Assembly (NCBI RefSeq): GCF_002159175.1
Contig: NZ_NFGZ01000007.1
Coordinates: 1 to 64,000 of the forward strand
Source of the DNA: Flavonifractor sp. An92
GTDB lineage: Bacteria > Bacillota > Clostridia > Oscillospirales > Oscillospiraceae
Direction of reading: 5' to 3'
DNA length: 64,000 nt
Shown here: one piece after another, positions 27,211-34,780 of the stretch
Position numbering within the stretch: the first letter of the stretch is position 1
Layout: each line of letters begins with the position of its first letter
Translations under genes and position numbers: made by a program
The notes under the pieces: generated by a model
Told to the model about the DNA's origin: nothing
Database searches by the model: none
The model's input: the letters and a program-made list of their open reading frames with translations, nothing else

Positions 27211-27240
27211 TGGACGGCGGACGGGGGGCTGTGCTATAAT
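27211..27240 (+). promoter_or_regulatory. Promoter of the DUF1846 gene
   Basis: TGGACG (27211-27216), 18-bp spacer, consensus TATAAT (27235-27240). Confidence 0.55.
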
Positions 27241-27279
27241 GAATAGTTGAATGGATTCCAACGGAGAGGGGACTTTGGC

Positions 27280-28764
27280 ATGAACCGAATCGGTTTTGAC
27301 AACAACAAATATCTGGAAATGCAGTCGGCCCACATCGCCGAGCGCATCGCCCAGTTCGGCGGCAAGCTCTATCTGGAGTTCGGCGGCAAGCTCTTTGACG
27401 ACTACCACGCCTCCCGGGTGCTGCCGGGCTTCGCCCCCGACAGCAAGATCCGCATGCTCAAGGAGCTGCGGGACCGGGCCGAGATCGTCATCGCCATCTG
27501 CGCCAGCGACATCGAGAAGAACAAGGTCCGGGGCGACCTGGGCATCACCTACGACGTGGACGTGCTCCGCCTCATCGACGCCTTCCGGGGCCAGGGTCTC
27601 TATGTGGGCAGCGTGGTCATCACCCAGTACGCCGGACAGCCCGCCGCCGACGCCTTCAAGCGGCGTATGGAGGCTCTGGACATCCGGGTGTACCTCCACT
27701 ACCCCATCGCCGGCTACCCCCACAACACCGCCCTCATCGTCAGCGACGACGGATATGGCAAGAACGAGTATGTGGAGACTACCCGCCCCCTGGTGGTGGT
27801 CACCGCCCCCGGACCGGGCAGCGGCAAGATGGCCGTGTGCCTCTCCCAGCTCTACCACGAGTACAAGCGGGGCATCCAGGCCGGGTATGCCAAGTTTGAG
27901 ACCTTCCCCATCTGGAACCTCCCACTCCAGCACCCGGTGAACCTGGCCTACGAGGCCGCCACCGCCGACCTGGGCGACGTGAATGTGATCGACCCCTTCC
28001 ACCTCCAGGCCTATGGCGAGACCACGGTGAACTACAACCGGGACGTGGAGATCTTCCCCGTCCTCTCCGCCATGTTCGAGAAGATCATGGGCGAGTGCCC
28101 CTACAAGTCCCCCACCGACATGGGCGTGAATATGGCGGGCAACTGCATCTTCGACGATGAGGCCGTCCAGGCCGCCGCCCGGCAGGAGATCATCCGCCGG
28201 TACTACGCGGGTCTCGCTGACCGGCGGCAGGGCAAGGCGGATGACACCCTCATCTACAAGCTGGAGCTCCTCATGCAGCAGGCCAAGGCCAGCGCCGAGC
28301 AGCGCCCCGTCATCGCCGCCTCCCTGGCGGTGGCCGAGGAGACCGGCAACCCCGCCTTTGCCATCGAGCTGCCCGACGGCCAGGTGGTCACCGGCAAGAC
28401 CACGGAGCTGCTGGGCGCCTGCTCCGCCACCCTCCTGAACGCGCTGAAGGTGCTGGCCGGCATCGAGCACTCCTACCACCTCATCTCCCCCGAGGCCATC
28501 GAGCCCATCCAGCGCATCAAGGTCAACCAGCTGGGCTCCAACAATCCCCGGCTCCACAGCGACGAGACCCTCATCGCTCTGGCCATCTCGGCCTCCACCG
28601 ACCCGGTGGCCGCCAAGGCTCTGGACCAGCTCTCCAAGCTGCGTGGCTGCGAGGCCCACTCCACCGTCATCCTCTCTCAGGTGGACAACGGTACCTATTC
28701 CAAGCTGGGGGTCCATCTCACCACCGAGCCCCAGTACGAGACCAACAAGCTCTACCACCGCTGA
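27280..28764 (+). CDS. DUF1846 (UPF0371) family protein
   Basis: 494 residues, the family length, from the ATG after GGAGAGGGG. The N-terminus GFDNNKYLEMQSAHIAERI, the central CASDIEKNKVRGDLGITYD and a glycine-rich phosphate-loop-like APGPGSGKMAVCLSQLYHE near residue 180 are characteristic of UPF0371. The biochemical function is unknown to me. It is cytoplasmic and monocistronic, ending in a strong bidirectional terminator. Confidence 0.88.
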   Translation: MNRIGFDNNKYLEMQSAHIAERIAQFGGKLYLEFGGKLFDDYHASRVLPGFAPDSKIRMLKELRDRAEIVIAICASDIEKNKVRGDLGITYDVDVLRLIDAFRGQGLYVGSVVITQYAGQPAADAFKRRMEALDIRVYLHYPIAGYPHNTALIVSDDGYGKNEYVETTRPLVVVTAPGPGSGKMAVCLSQLYHEYKRGIQAGYAKFETFPIWNLPLQHPVNLAYEAATADLGDVNVIDPFHLQAYGETTVNYNRDVEIFPVLSAMFEKIMGECPYKSPTDMGVNMAGNCIFDDEAVQAAARQEIIRRYYAGLADRRQGKADDTLIYKLELLMQQAKASAEQRPVIAASLAVAEETGNPAFAIELPDGQVVTGKTTELLGACSATLLNALKVLAGIEHSYHLISPEAIEPIQRIKVNQLGSNNPRLHSDETLIALAISASTDPVAAKALDQLSKLRGCEAHSTVILSQVDNGTYSKLGVHLTTEPQYETNKLYHR

Positions 28765-28765
28765 T

Positions 28766-28810
28766 AAAAAAACCAGGCCTGTGCGCACGGCACAGGCCTG
28801 GTTCTTTTTT
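28766..28810. terminator. Bidirectional terminator after the DUF1846 gene
   Basis: AACCAGGCCTGTG/CACAGGCCTGGTT with A-run and T-run flanks. Confidence 0.85.
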
Positions 28811-29060
28811 ATGCGTCTCGGTGAGCCAGCCGCTCCGGCTCCTCCCCCTCCATCCGATAGAGGGTACAGGGTACCGTCATGGAGTCGAAGAAGGCCCGGC
28901 CCGCGCTCTCGGCGTCGGGGCCGTCAAAGCGCAGGGACAGGGAGCAGCTCCCCCCGATGCGCCGGGGCGTGGGGCAGAGCGCGGCGTTCACGCCCCGCTT
29001 CTTGGCCTCCGCCTCCCCCTGCATGCTGTGGGTGGTGGTGTAAAAGGACAGATAGATCAT
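28809..29060 (-). CDS. DUF3343 protein (putative Se/S carrier-like)
   Basis: 83 residues beginning MIYLSFYTTTHSMQGEAEAK, then CPTPRRIGGSCSLSLRF, the pattern of DUF3343 proteins thought to carry Se or S through the conserved Cys pair. Its ATGA start overlaps the activase stop by 4 bp, so it is the third member of the double-cubane operon. A role in maturing or protecting the Fe-S enzymes is inferred from this context. Confidence 0.8.
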   Translation of the reverse strand: MIYLSFYTTTHSMQGEAEAKKRGVNAALCPTPRRIGGSCSLSLRFDGPDAESAGRAFFDSMTVPCTLYRMEGEEPERLAHRDA

Positions 29061-29833
29061 ATCGTCCTCTTCTTTCCGCCCCGGGCAATGAGGGCCGCCC
29101 CCAGGGCTCCGGCGTACCGGCCCATGGGGTGGGACTGGACGGGCACGCCCAGCTTTTCGCTCAGGCGGCCCAGCAGGTAGGCGCTGTCACACAGCCCTCC
29201 GGTGAGGAACACCTCGCCCTTCAGGCCGTGGCGGGTACACAGGCCCACCACCCGGGTGACCACCGACTCCACCACGCCGGCGGCGATGTCCTCCCGGCGC
29301 TCACCGGCGCCGATGTGGCTGATGACCTCGCTCTCGGCAAAGACGGTGCACATGGCGCTGATGGCCAGCGGGTGGCCGGCCTCCGCCAGGGCGAAGAGCT
29401 CCGTCAGGTCCACCCCCAGGCGGTTGGCCATGATCTCCAGAAACTTTCCGGTGCCCGCCGAGCACTTGTCGTTCATCAGGAAGCTGGAGGGAGTTCCCCC
29501 CTCCACGGTGATGACCTTGGTGTCCTGGCCGCCGATGTCGATGATGGTGCAGTCGTGGCCCAGCAGGGCATAGCCGCCCCGGCCGTGGCAGGTGATTTCG
29601 GTGACGGTCTTGGCGGCGTAGTCCACCGAGATGCGGCCGTAGCCGGTGGCCACCACCTTCATCTCGCCCCCGTCCACCGGGTGCCCGGCGTCCTTCAGGC
29701 GCTGGGCCACGGCGGTGGCGGTCTCCTTGCTGCTCCAGCCGGTGGGCAGGACAAAGTGGTCCACCATGGTCTCCTCATTGAGCACCACCACCTTGGAGGC
29801 GGTGGAGCCGATGTCGATCCCCGTATAGTACAT
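29057..29833 (-). CDS. Acyl-CoA dehydratase activase-like ATPase (partner of the double-cubane reductase)
   Basis: 258 residues of the BadF/HgdC ASKHA fold: phosphate-1 loop TGIDIGSTASKVVVL, central IIDIGGQDTKVI, adenosine loop GGLCDSAYLLGRL. Cys residues in NDKCSAGTGKF and AMCTVFAESE of each subunit bind the [4Fe-4S] cluster that bridges the homodimer. Such ATPases inject an electron at very low potential, driven by ATP. The adjacent reductase is of the double-cubane type, so this is its reductase component (YjiL/DCCP-R type) rather than a hydroxyglutaryl-CoA dehydratase activator. Confidence 0.92.
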   Translation of the reverse strand: MYYTGIDIGSTASKVVVLNEETMVDHFVLPTGWSSKETATAVAQRLKDAGHPVDGGEMKVVATGYGRISVDYAAKTVTEITCHGRGGYALLGHDCTIIDIGGQDTKVITVEGGTPSSFLMNDKCSAGTGKFLEIMANRLGVDLTELFALAEAGHPLAISAMCTVFAESEVISHIGAGERREDIAAGVVESVVTRVVGLCTRHGLKGEVFLTGGLCDSAYLLGRLSEKLGVPVQSHPMGRYAGALGAALIARGGKKRTI

Positions 29834-29845
29834 GGCTGCTCTCCT

Positions 29846-30997
29846 TTACTTCTCGATGGTCTCCAGGAAGGCCGCCAGGCGGGTGTTGATCTGACCCTTG
29901 TCGGACTGGGAGTAGTCGGTCTCGATGTTCAGGTAGGGCAGGCCCTTCTCAGTGACGCAGCGCTTGATGGAGAAGGACTCCACATTGTAGGTGTGGCAGG
30001 CCTGGAGGATGATCTCGATGACGCCGTCCACCTGGTACTCGTCGATCATGTCGGAGACGTACTGGGTGCGGGACTCGTTGGGGCTCATCACCGAGCAGTT
30101 GATGTTCAGGTACTTGCGGGCCAGAGCCTCGTAGATATCGGGGGCCTCGGGGTCAATCTTCTCCAGCTTCTCCCGGGTGCCGCTGCAGCTGTCGAAGGCC
30201 ACCACGTCGGCGCCCAGCTCTTCCACGGCCTTGACGATCTTATCCCGCACGCCGCCGTAGGGGCAGCCGGTGAGGAGGATGCGGGGCCGGTCGCTGCTCT
30301 TGCCCTTGTAGTTGGCCTCCCAGTCGGTCCGGACCTCCTGGGTGCGCTTCTCCACCTGGGCGCAGCGCTCCTCCAGGTCGAAGGAGAAGCTGCTGGCATC
30401 CACCCGGGTGCCCAGCTCGTAGCCGGTGATGGGGGCGGGGTTCAGCTTGCCCAGCTCCAGATAGCCGAGCATCACGTCCCGCTCGTGGTTCTTGCGGCGC
30501 ACGGCCTGGCGCACGTCGTCCTCGGTGATGGTGACGCCGAACTTCTCCTCCAGCTTCTCCTTGAAGCGGAGGATCTCGCCCTTCCAGAACTGCACGGCCT
30601 CCTCGGTGCGGACGTGGGGCAGCTGCATCACATAGGTCTCCTTGATCTCGTTGAGCAGCTCAAACATCTTCTTCTTTCCGTCACAGGTGGTCTCGCCCAC
30701 CACCAGGTCGGAGAAGTAGAAATAGGGGCAGGTGTCGGTCAGCGCAAAGCCGTAGCTGGACTTGATGAGGGGGCAGAGGTTGCGGGGCAGGTTGGCCTCG
30801 GCGGCGGGGATGGGGTCCTCGCTGGTGCCGCACAGGCCCACGGGGATGGCTCCGGCGGCGTAGATCAGCTCCACCGGCACGAAGGTGCAGAAAATACCCA
30901 CCACGCGGGCGCCCTGATCCTTGAGCTCCTTCATGCGGAGGAAGCCCTTCTGTCGGATCTCGTTATACGTCTCAAAGTTCTGGGGCAGTTTCGCCAT
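29846..30997 (-). CDS. Double-cubane-cluster-containing anaerobic reductase (HgdB/YjiM family)
   Basis: 383 residues of the HgdB/FldC fold, single-subunit form. Conserved Cys lie in VGIFCTFVPVELIYAAGAIP, NLCPLIKSSYGF, DTCPYFYFSDLVVGETTC, TGCPYGG, DSCSGTRE and IILQACHTYN. Single-gene relatives paired with one activase are known as double-cubane proteins, which hold an [8Fe-9S] cluster and reduce small molecules such as acetylene or azide. The natural substrate is not established. No acyl-CoA transferase or second dehydratase subunit adjoins, which argues against amino-acid dehydration. Confidence 0.9.
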   Translation of the reverse strand: MAKLPQNFETYNEIRQKGFLRMKELKDQGARVVGIFCTFVPVELIYAAGAIPVGLCGTSEDPIPAAEANLPRNLCPLIKSSYGFALTDTCPYFYFSDLVVGETTCDGKKKMFELLNEIKETYVMQLPHVRTEEAVQFWKGEILRFKEKLEEKFGVTITEDDVRQAVRRKNHERDVMLGYLELGKLNPAPITGYELGTRVDASSFSFDLEERCAQVEKRTQEVRTDWEANYKGKSSDRPRILLTGCPYGGVRDKIVKAVEELGADVVAFDSCSGTREKLEKIDPEAPDIYEALARKYLNINCSVMSPNESRTQYVSDMIDEYQVDGVIEIILQACHTYNVESFSIKRCVTEKGLPYLNIETDYSQSDKGQINTRLAAFLETIEK

Positions 30998-31022
30998 AAC
31001 GCCTCTTCCTTTCCCATATTCA

Positions 31023-31036
31023 GGCCGGAACCGGCC
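31023..31036. repeat. Hairpin in the 5' UTR of the double-cubane operon
   Basis: GGCCGG/CCGGCC with a run of T on the plus strand, so on the plus strand it looks like a terminator. No plus-strand gene ends here. On the minus strand it lies between the promoter and the reductase start. Confidence 0.5.
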
Positions 31037-31059
31037 TTTTTTTCTTCACTCTCCTTCCG

Positions 31060-31088
31060 AGTATAGGTTTTTAAAATGCGGGTGTCAA
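31060..31088 (-). promoter_or_regulatory. Promoter of the double-cubane operon
   Basis: Consensus TTGACA (31088-31083), 17-bp spacer, TATACT (31065-31060), within an AT-rich stretch. Between 31090 and 31190 nothing else is evident. Confidence 0.8.
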
Positions 31089-31193
31089 CAAATTTACTCT
31101 ATTATTTTTATTTAAAATATTTATGTTTTCAATTATCTGATTCTTCTATAAAGTGCTCTCCTCTCACAGGATATGCACTCCGCCGGCGGACGG

Positions 31194-31637
31194 TCACGGC
31201 GCCTGCTCCGCGGTCCGCGCGTGGTAATCCTCCAGCATGTCGGCCAGGGTGACGCTCTCCATCGCCTCCCGGATGGCGTTTTCGATCTTGTGGTACGGCC
31301 CTTTCAGGACCGCCTTGATGTTTTGCGCCACGGGGCACGGACTTTTGCCGCAGGGGTGGATGCCGATGAGGGCGGTCAGGCCGTCCGGCTCCAGCGCATC
31401 GTAGATCTGGTACAGGGTGATCTCCTCCGGCGCCCGGCACAGCTCCGCGCCCCCGGTCCCCCGGGCCACCGTGATGAGCCCGGCCTTTTTCAGGGCGCTG
31501 AGGATGTTCCGGATCACCACCGGATGGACGTCGGTGCTCTGGGCCAGCCGCGTGCTGGTCACCTTGCCCGTACCCCCGGCCTCGTGAATGAAGATCAGGC
31601 AGTGGACAGCCACAGAACATTTCATACTCAGCTGCAT
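31194..31637 (-). CDS. Rrf2-family transcriptional regulator
   Basis: 147 residues with an N-terminal winged helix (1-70: TSTRLAQSTDVHPVVIRNILSALKKAGLI) and a wing GTGGAEL. A Cys motif CGKSPCP near 98-103, plus Cys7, suggests redox or Fe-S sensing, though the spacing is not the three-Cys pattern of IscR. AAAGGA precedes the ATG. It is divergent from a flavodoxin-ferredoxin gene, and a symmetrical TGTAAT-N7-ATTACA element lies between them, overlapping that gene's -35. Confidence 0.9.
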   Translation of the reverse strand: MQLSMKCSVAVHCLIFIHEAGGTGKVTSTRLAQSTDVHPVVIRNILSALKKAGLITVARGTGGAELCRAPEEITLYQIYDALEPDGLTALIGIHPCGKSPCPVAQNIKAVLKGPYHKIENAIREAMESVTLADMLEDYHARTAEQAP

Positions 31638-31669
31638 GGTGATGGTCCTTTCTGTGTGAGTTCCTTTGA

Positions 31670-31706
31670 TGTAATTCTTGACATTACATTAAGTCGGTGC
31701 TACACT
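31670..31706 (+). promoter_or_regulatory. Rrf2 operator overlapping the promoter of the flavodoxin-ferredoxin gene
   Basis: Perfect dyad TGTAAT-N7-ATTACA (31670-31688). The promoter is TTGACA (31678-31683), 17-bp spacer, TACACT (31701-31706), with the -35 inside the dyad, so binding would repress. A GC-rich leader (31735-31795) follows. Confidence 0.75.
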
Positions 31707-31806
31707 GTCCTTACATTTTACGATTCTTTCCGCCCGAAGGCAAGCGCACACCGCGCCCCGGGGCGGGCGCGGCGCAGGGACGCCGCGCGGGAAGGAGCGA
31801 TGGAAC

Positions 31807-32565
31807 ATGCTTTACGAGATCACTTTCAGCCCCACCGGCGGGACGAAAAAGGCCGCCGGCATGCTGGTCCGGGCGCTGGGCGGAGCGTCTACCGCCGTGG
31901 ACCTCACGGACCATCGGGCGGACTTCTCCGCCCTGACCTTCACCCCAGAGGATGTGGCGGTCATCGCCGTGCCCTCCTACGGCGGCCGGGTACCCGGCCC
32001 GGCGGTGGAGCGGCTGAGCGCGCTGAAGGGGAACGGCGCCCGGGCGGTACTGATGTGCGTGTACGGCAACCGGGCCTATGAGGACACCCTTCTGGAGCTG
32101 GGAGACACGGCCCGACAGGCGGGCTTTCGCATCACTGCCGCCGTGGCAGCTCTGGCGGAGCACTCCATCGCCCACCGCTATGCCGCCGGCCGCCCCGACG
32201 CCCAAGATGAGGAGCAGCTGCGGCAGTTTGCCGGGCAGATCCGGGAGAAGCTGACCTCCGGGGTGGATACGGAGCCCGACCTCCCCGGCAATCACCCCTA
32301 CCGCGCATTCAGCAGCATGGGTATGGTGCCCAAGCCCACCCGGGCCTGCAATCGCTGCGGCCTGTGCGCCGAGCAGTGCCCGGTACAGGCCATCGACCGG
32401 AAGGACCCCAAGCAGACCGACAAGACGCGGTGCATCTCCTGCATGCGCTGCGCGGCCATCTGCCCCCGGTCGGCCCGGAAACTCAGTCCCCTGCTGGTCA
32501 TGGCCGCCAATTTTGCCCTGAAGAAGGCCTGTTCCGACCGCAAAGAGGGCGAACTCTACCTCTAA
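31807..32565 (+). CDS. EFR1-type flavodoxin-ferredoxin fusion
   Basis: 252 residues. The N-terminal flavodoxin-like domain (1-150) starts MLYEITFSPTGGTKKAA, with the FMN phosphate loop SPTGGTKKA, and has VPSYGGRVPGPA. The C-terminal part has two [4Fe-4S] motifs, CNRCGLCAEQCP and CISCMRCAAICP (about 180-225). Such proteins carry electrons between anaerobic redox enzymes in the cytoplasm. AAGGAGCGATGGAAC leads to the ATG. Control by the divergent Rrf2 regulator is likely from the operator position. Confidence 0.92.
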   Translation: MLYEITFSPTGGTKKAAGMLVRALGGASTAVDLTDHRADFSALTFTPEDVAVIAVPSYGGRVPGPAVERLSALKGNGARAVLMCVYGNRAYEDTLLELGDTARQAGFRITAAVAALAEHSIAHRYAAGRPDAQDEEQLRQFAGQIREKLTSGVDTEPDLPGNHPYRAFSSMGMVPKPTRACNRCGLCAEQCPVQAIDRKDPKQTDKTRCISCMRCAAICPRSARKLSPLLVMAANFALKKACSDRKEGELYL

Positions 32566-32584
32566 AATGGAATCTGAATTTGAA

Positions 32585-32614
32585 CAGCCGGAGACCAGAA
32601 CTGGTCTCCGGCTG
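32585..32614. terminator. Hairpin between converging EFR1 and lysR genes
   Basis: CAGCCGGAGACCAG/CTGGTCTCCGGCTG; T-tracts are weak on both sides. Confidence 0.6.
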
Positions 32615-32620
32615 TCTGCA

Positions 32621-33511
32621 TCATCCCCCGGGGAAGGCGTCCAGCTGGGTCTGCAACCGCTCCAGAAAGAGCTCCGCCGCCTTGGAGAAGATCTGCGACT
32701 TCTTCCACACCAGGTACATCCCCAGCTCCAGCCTGGGCTTCAAAGGCCGGAAGCAGAGCTGGCTGCCGGTGGTGTTCACCAGCTTGTCCAGGGTGAAGGC
32801 GTAGCCCATCCCCTCGTCCACCATCAGGGATGCGTTGTAGATCAGATTGTAAGTGGCCACGGTGTGGAGCTCCGAGGGCTCCCGCCGCAGCCAGCGGTAC
32901 AGACCGCTCTTGTTGTCCACCTGGCGGGAGAGGATCAGGGGCTTGTCCCACAGATCCCGGGGCGACACGGTCTCCCGCTGGGCCAGGGGGCTGTCCCGCC
33001 GCATCAGGACCCCCCAGGTGTCCTTCATGGGCAGCTCCATGTAGTGATATCTGGTCTTGTCCATGTCCCCCAGGAGGACCCCGAAATCCAGAAGACCCTT
33101 GTCCAGCCGCTCGCACACGTCCACGGCGTCCCCGCTGACGATGTGGAAGCGGATACCCGGATAGTGCTCCTGAAGCTGGTTGGCGGTCCGGACGATCTGC
33201 CGCACGCCGTCGGTCTCGCCGGTACCGATGTAGATGTCCCCGTTCACCGTCTCGTCGCAGCGCATGACCTCCTGCTCCGTGCGGTCCACCAGCTCCAGAA
33301 TCTCCTCCGCCCGCTTGCGCAGCAGCATCCCCTCCTCCGTGAGGGTGATCTTCCGGTTGCCCCGGACCATCAGCTGCTTGCCCAGCTCCTCCTCCAGCTC
33401 CTTGAGCTGCCGGGAGAGGGTGGGCTGGGTGAGGTGGAGGGACTGGGCCGCCGCCGAAATATTCTGCTCCCGTGCCACCGCGAGAAAGTATTGCAGTACC
33501 CGCAATTCCAT
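32621..33511 (-). CDS. LysR-family transcriptional regulator
   Basis: 296 residues from MELRVLQYFLAVAREQNIS, the ATG seven bases after GGAGGT. The helix-turn-helix spans 1-60 (AAAQSLHLTQPTLSRQLKELEEELG), followed by a substrate-binding domain (90-296) of periplasmic-binding-protein fold. It is divergent from a five-gene redox operon beginning at 33654 and is very probably its activator. The intergenic region holds the repeats ACTATAGGT (33551-33559) and GATATAGGT (33581-33589), candidate LysR half-sites just upstream of the operon's -35. Confidence 0.92.
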   Translation of the reverse strand: MELRVLQYFLAVAREQNISAAAQSLHLTQPTLSRQLKELEEELGKQLMVRGNRKITLTEEGMLLRKRAEEILELVDRTEQEVMRCDETVNGDIYIGTGETDGVRQIVRTANQLQEHYPGIRFHIVSGDAVDVCERLDKGLLDFGVLLGDMDKTRYHYMELPMKDTWGVLMRRDSPLAQRETVSPRDLWDKPLILSRQVDNKSGLYRWLRREPSELHTVATYNLIYNASLMVDEGMGYAFTLDKLVNTTGSQLCFRPLKPRLELGMYLVWKKSQIFSKAAELFLERLQTQLDAFPGG

Positions 33512-33591
33512 ACCACGCACCTCCGATCAGGAACAGCATAGCACAGCTTAACTATAGGTTTCAAGCATAATAAACTATTCGATATAGGTAT

Positions 33592-33620
33592 TTGTTATTC
33601 AAGCGGGCAGGTGCTACAAT
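33592..33620 (+). promoter_or_regulatory. Promoter of the LysR-linked redox operon
   Basis: TTGTTA (33592-33597), 17-bp spacer, TACAAT (33615-33620). Confidence 0.7.
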
Positions 33621-33653
33621 AGGGTCAGAAAATCAATGGATCAGGAGCGAACG

Positions 33654-34235
33654 ATGGATTTACAGGCATTTTTGGATCATCTCAACCAGGGAAAGCCGGT
33701 GCAGGGCGGCGGCGAGGCCCACCAGTTCATGCACGGCGTCAGCCAGGAGGCCCTGCGCATCACCGCCGAGATCAACACCGGCTACCACACGCCGGAGGAG
33801 CTGCGGAAACTCTTCTCCCAGCTCATCGGCCAGCCTGTGGACGAGAGCTTCGGGCTCTTCCCGCCCTTCCATACCGACTGCGGCAAAAACATCCACATCG
33901 GGAAAAACGTCTTTATCAACATGGGCTGCAAATTCCAGGATCAGGGCGGCATTTACCTCGGGGACGGCGCACTCATCGGCCACAATGTGGTGCTGGCTAC
34001 CCTCAACCACGCCAAATCCCCCAAGGACCGGAGCAGCATGCTCCCCGCCCCCATCCGCATCGGCAAACACGTCTGGATCGGCTCCAACGCCACCGTCCTG
34101 CCCGGTGTGACCATCGGGGACGGGGCCATCGTGGCGGCCGGAGCGGTGGTGACCCACGATGTGCCGGAAAACACCATCGTGGGCGGCGTGCCCGCCCGGG
34201 TCCTGCGCCATCTCAGTGAGGAGGAACTACAATGA
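33654..34235 (+). CDS. Sugar O-acetyltransferase (left-handed beta-helix, maltose acetyltransferase-like)
   Basis: 193 residues from the ATG after AGGAGCGAACG. A helical N-terminus (1-65) is followed by hexapeptide repeats (NIHIGKNVFINMGC, GVTIGDGAIVAAGAVVTHDVPENTIVGGVPARVLR) typical of LacA/Maa/NodL acetyltransferases using acetyl-CoA. Catalytic His lies in ATLNHAKSP. The acceptor is unknown; in this redox operon the substrate may not be a sugar. It overlaps the next gene by 4 bp. Confidence 0.87.
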   Translation: MDLQAFLDHLNQGKPVQGGGEAHQFMHGVSQEALRITAEINTGYHTPEELRKLFSQLIGQPVDESFGLFPPFHTDCGKNIHIGKNVFINMGCKFQDQGGIYLGDGALIGHNVVLATLNHAKSPKDRSSMLPAPIRIGKHVWIGSNATVLPGVTIGDGAIVAAGAVVTHDVPENTIVGGVPARVLRHLSEEELQ

Positions 34236-34768
34236 GCAAAAAGATTTTGGTGATCTCCACCAGTCTGCGTCCCAACAGCAATTCCGACGTCCTGGCCCGG
34301 GAATTTGCCCGGGGCGCCCGGGAGGCCGGCCATGAGGTGGAGGTCCTCTCCCTGCGGGGCAAGGACCTGCGGTTCTGCAACGGCTGCATGGCCTGTCTGA
34401 AGGCCCCCCACTGCGTCATCCAGGACGACGCCAACGCCATCGTGGAGAAGATGGGCGCGGCGGACGTGATCTGCTTTGCCACCCCGGTGTACTACTACGA
34501 GATGTCCGGCCAGATGAAGACTCTGCTGGACCGGGCCAATCCCCTCTTCTCCGCCGACTACGCCTTCCGGGACATCTACCTGCTCACTTCCTCCGCCGAG
34601 GAGGAGGACAGCTCCGCCGACGGCCCCATCCACGGGCTGGAGGGCTGGATCGCCTGCTTTGAGAAGGCCCGCCTGGCCGGTGTGGTCCGGGGCGGCGGCG
34701 CCAACGATCCCGGCGAGATGCCGGAAGAGAAGCAGAAGGCCGCCTACGAGCTGGGCAAACGGATTTAA
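34232..34768 (+). CDS. Flavodoxin-family NAD(P)H-dependent reductase with Cys cluster
   Basis: 178 residues, flavodoxin-like fold: phosphate loop STSLRPNSNSDVLA near 10-23 and FATPVYYYEMSGQMK for FMN. A CNGCMACLKAPHC segment (about 50-62) has the compact Cys spacing of iron-sulfur flavoproteins, so it may carry a [4Fe-4S] cluster. A role as a reductase of quinones or electrophiles is inferred. ATGA overlap links it to the acetyltransferase gene. Confidence 0.87.
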   Translation: MSKKILVISTSLRPNSNSDVLAREFARGAREAGHEVEVLSLRGKDLRFCNGCMACLKAPHCVIQDDANAIVEKMGAADVICFATPVYYYEMSGQMKTLLDRANPLFSADYAFRDIYLLTSSAEEEDSSADGPIHGLEGWIACFEKARLAGVVRGGGANDPGEMPEEKQKAAYELGKRI

Positions 34769-34780
34769 GGAGGTCTCCCT

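Noticed and set aside
31758-31790. GC-rich stem before the EFR1 gene as a terminator or riboswitch
   Set aside because: No T-run and no match to a riboswitch class that I can recognise; probably just GC-rich leader.
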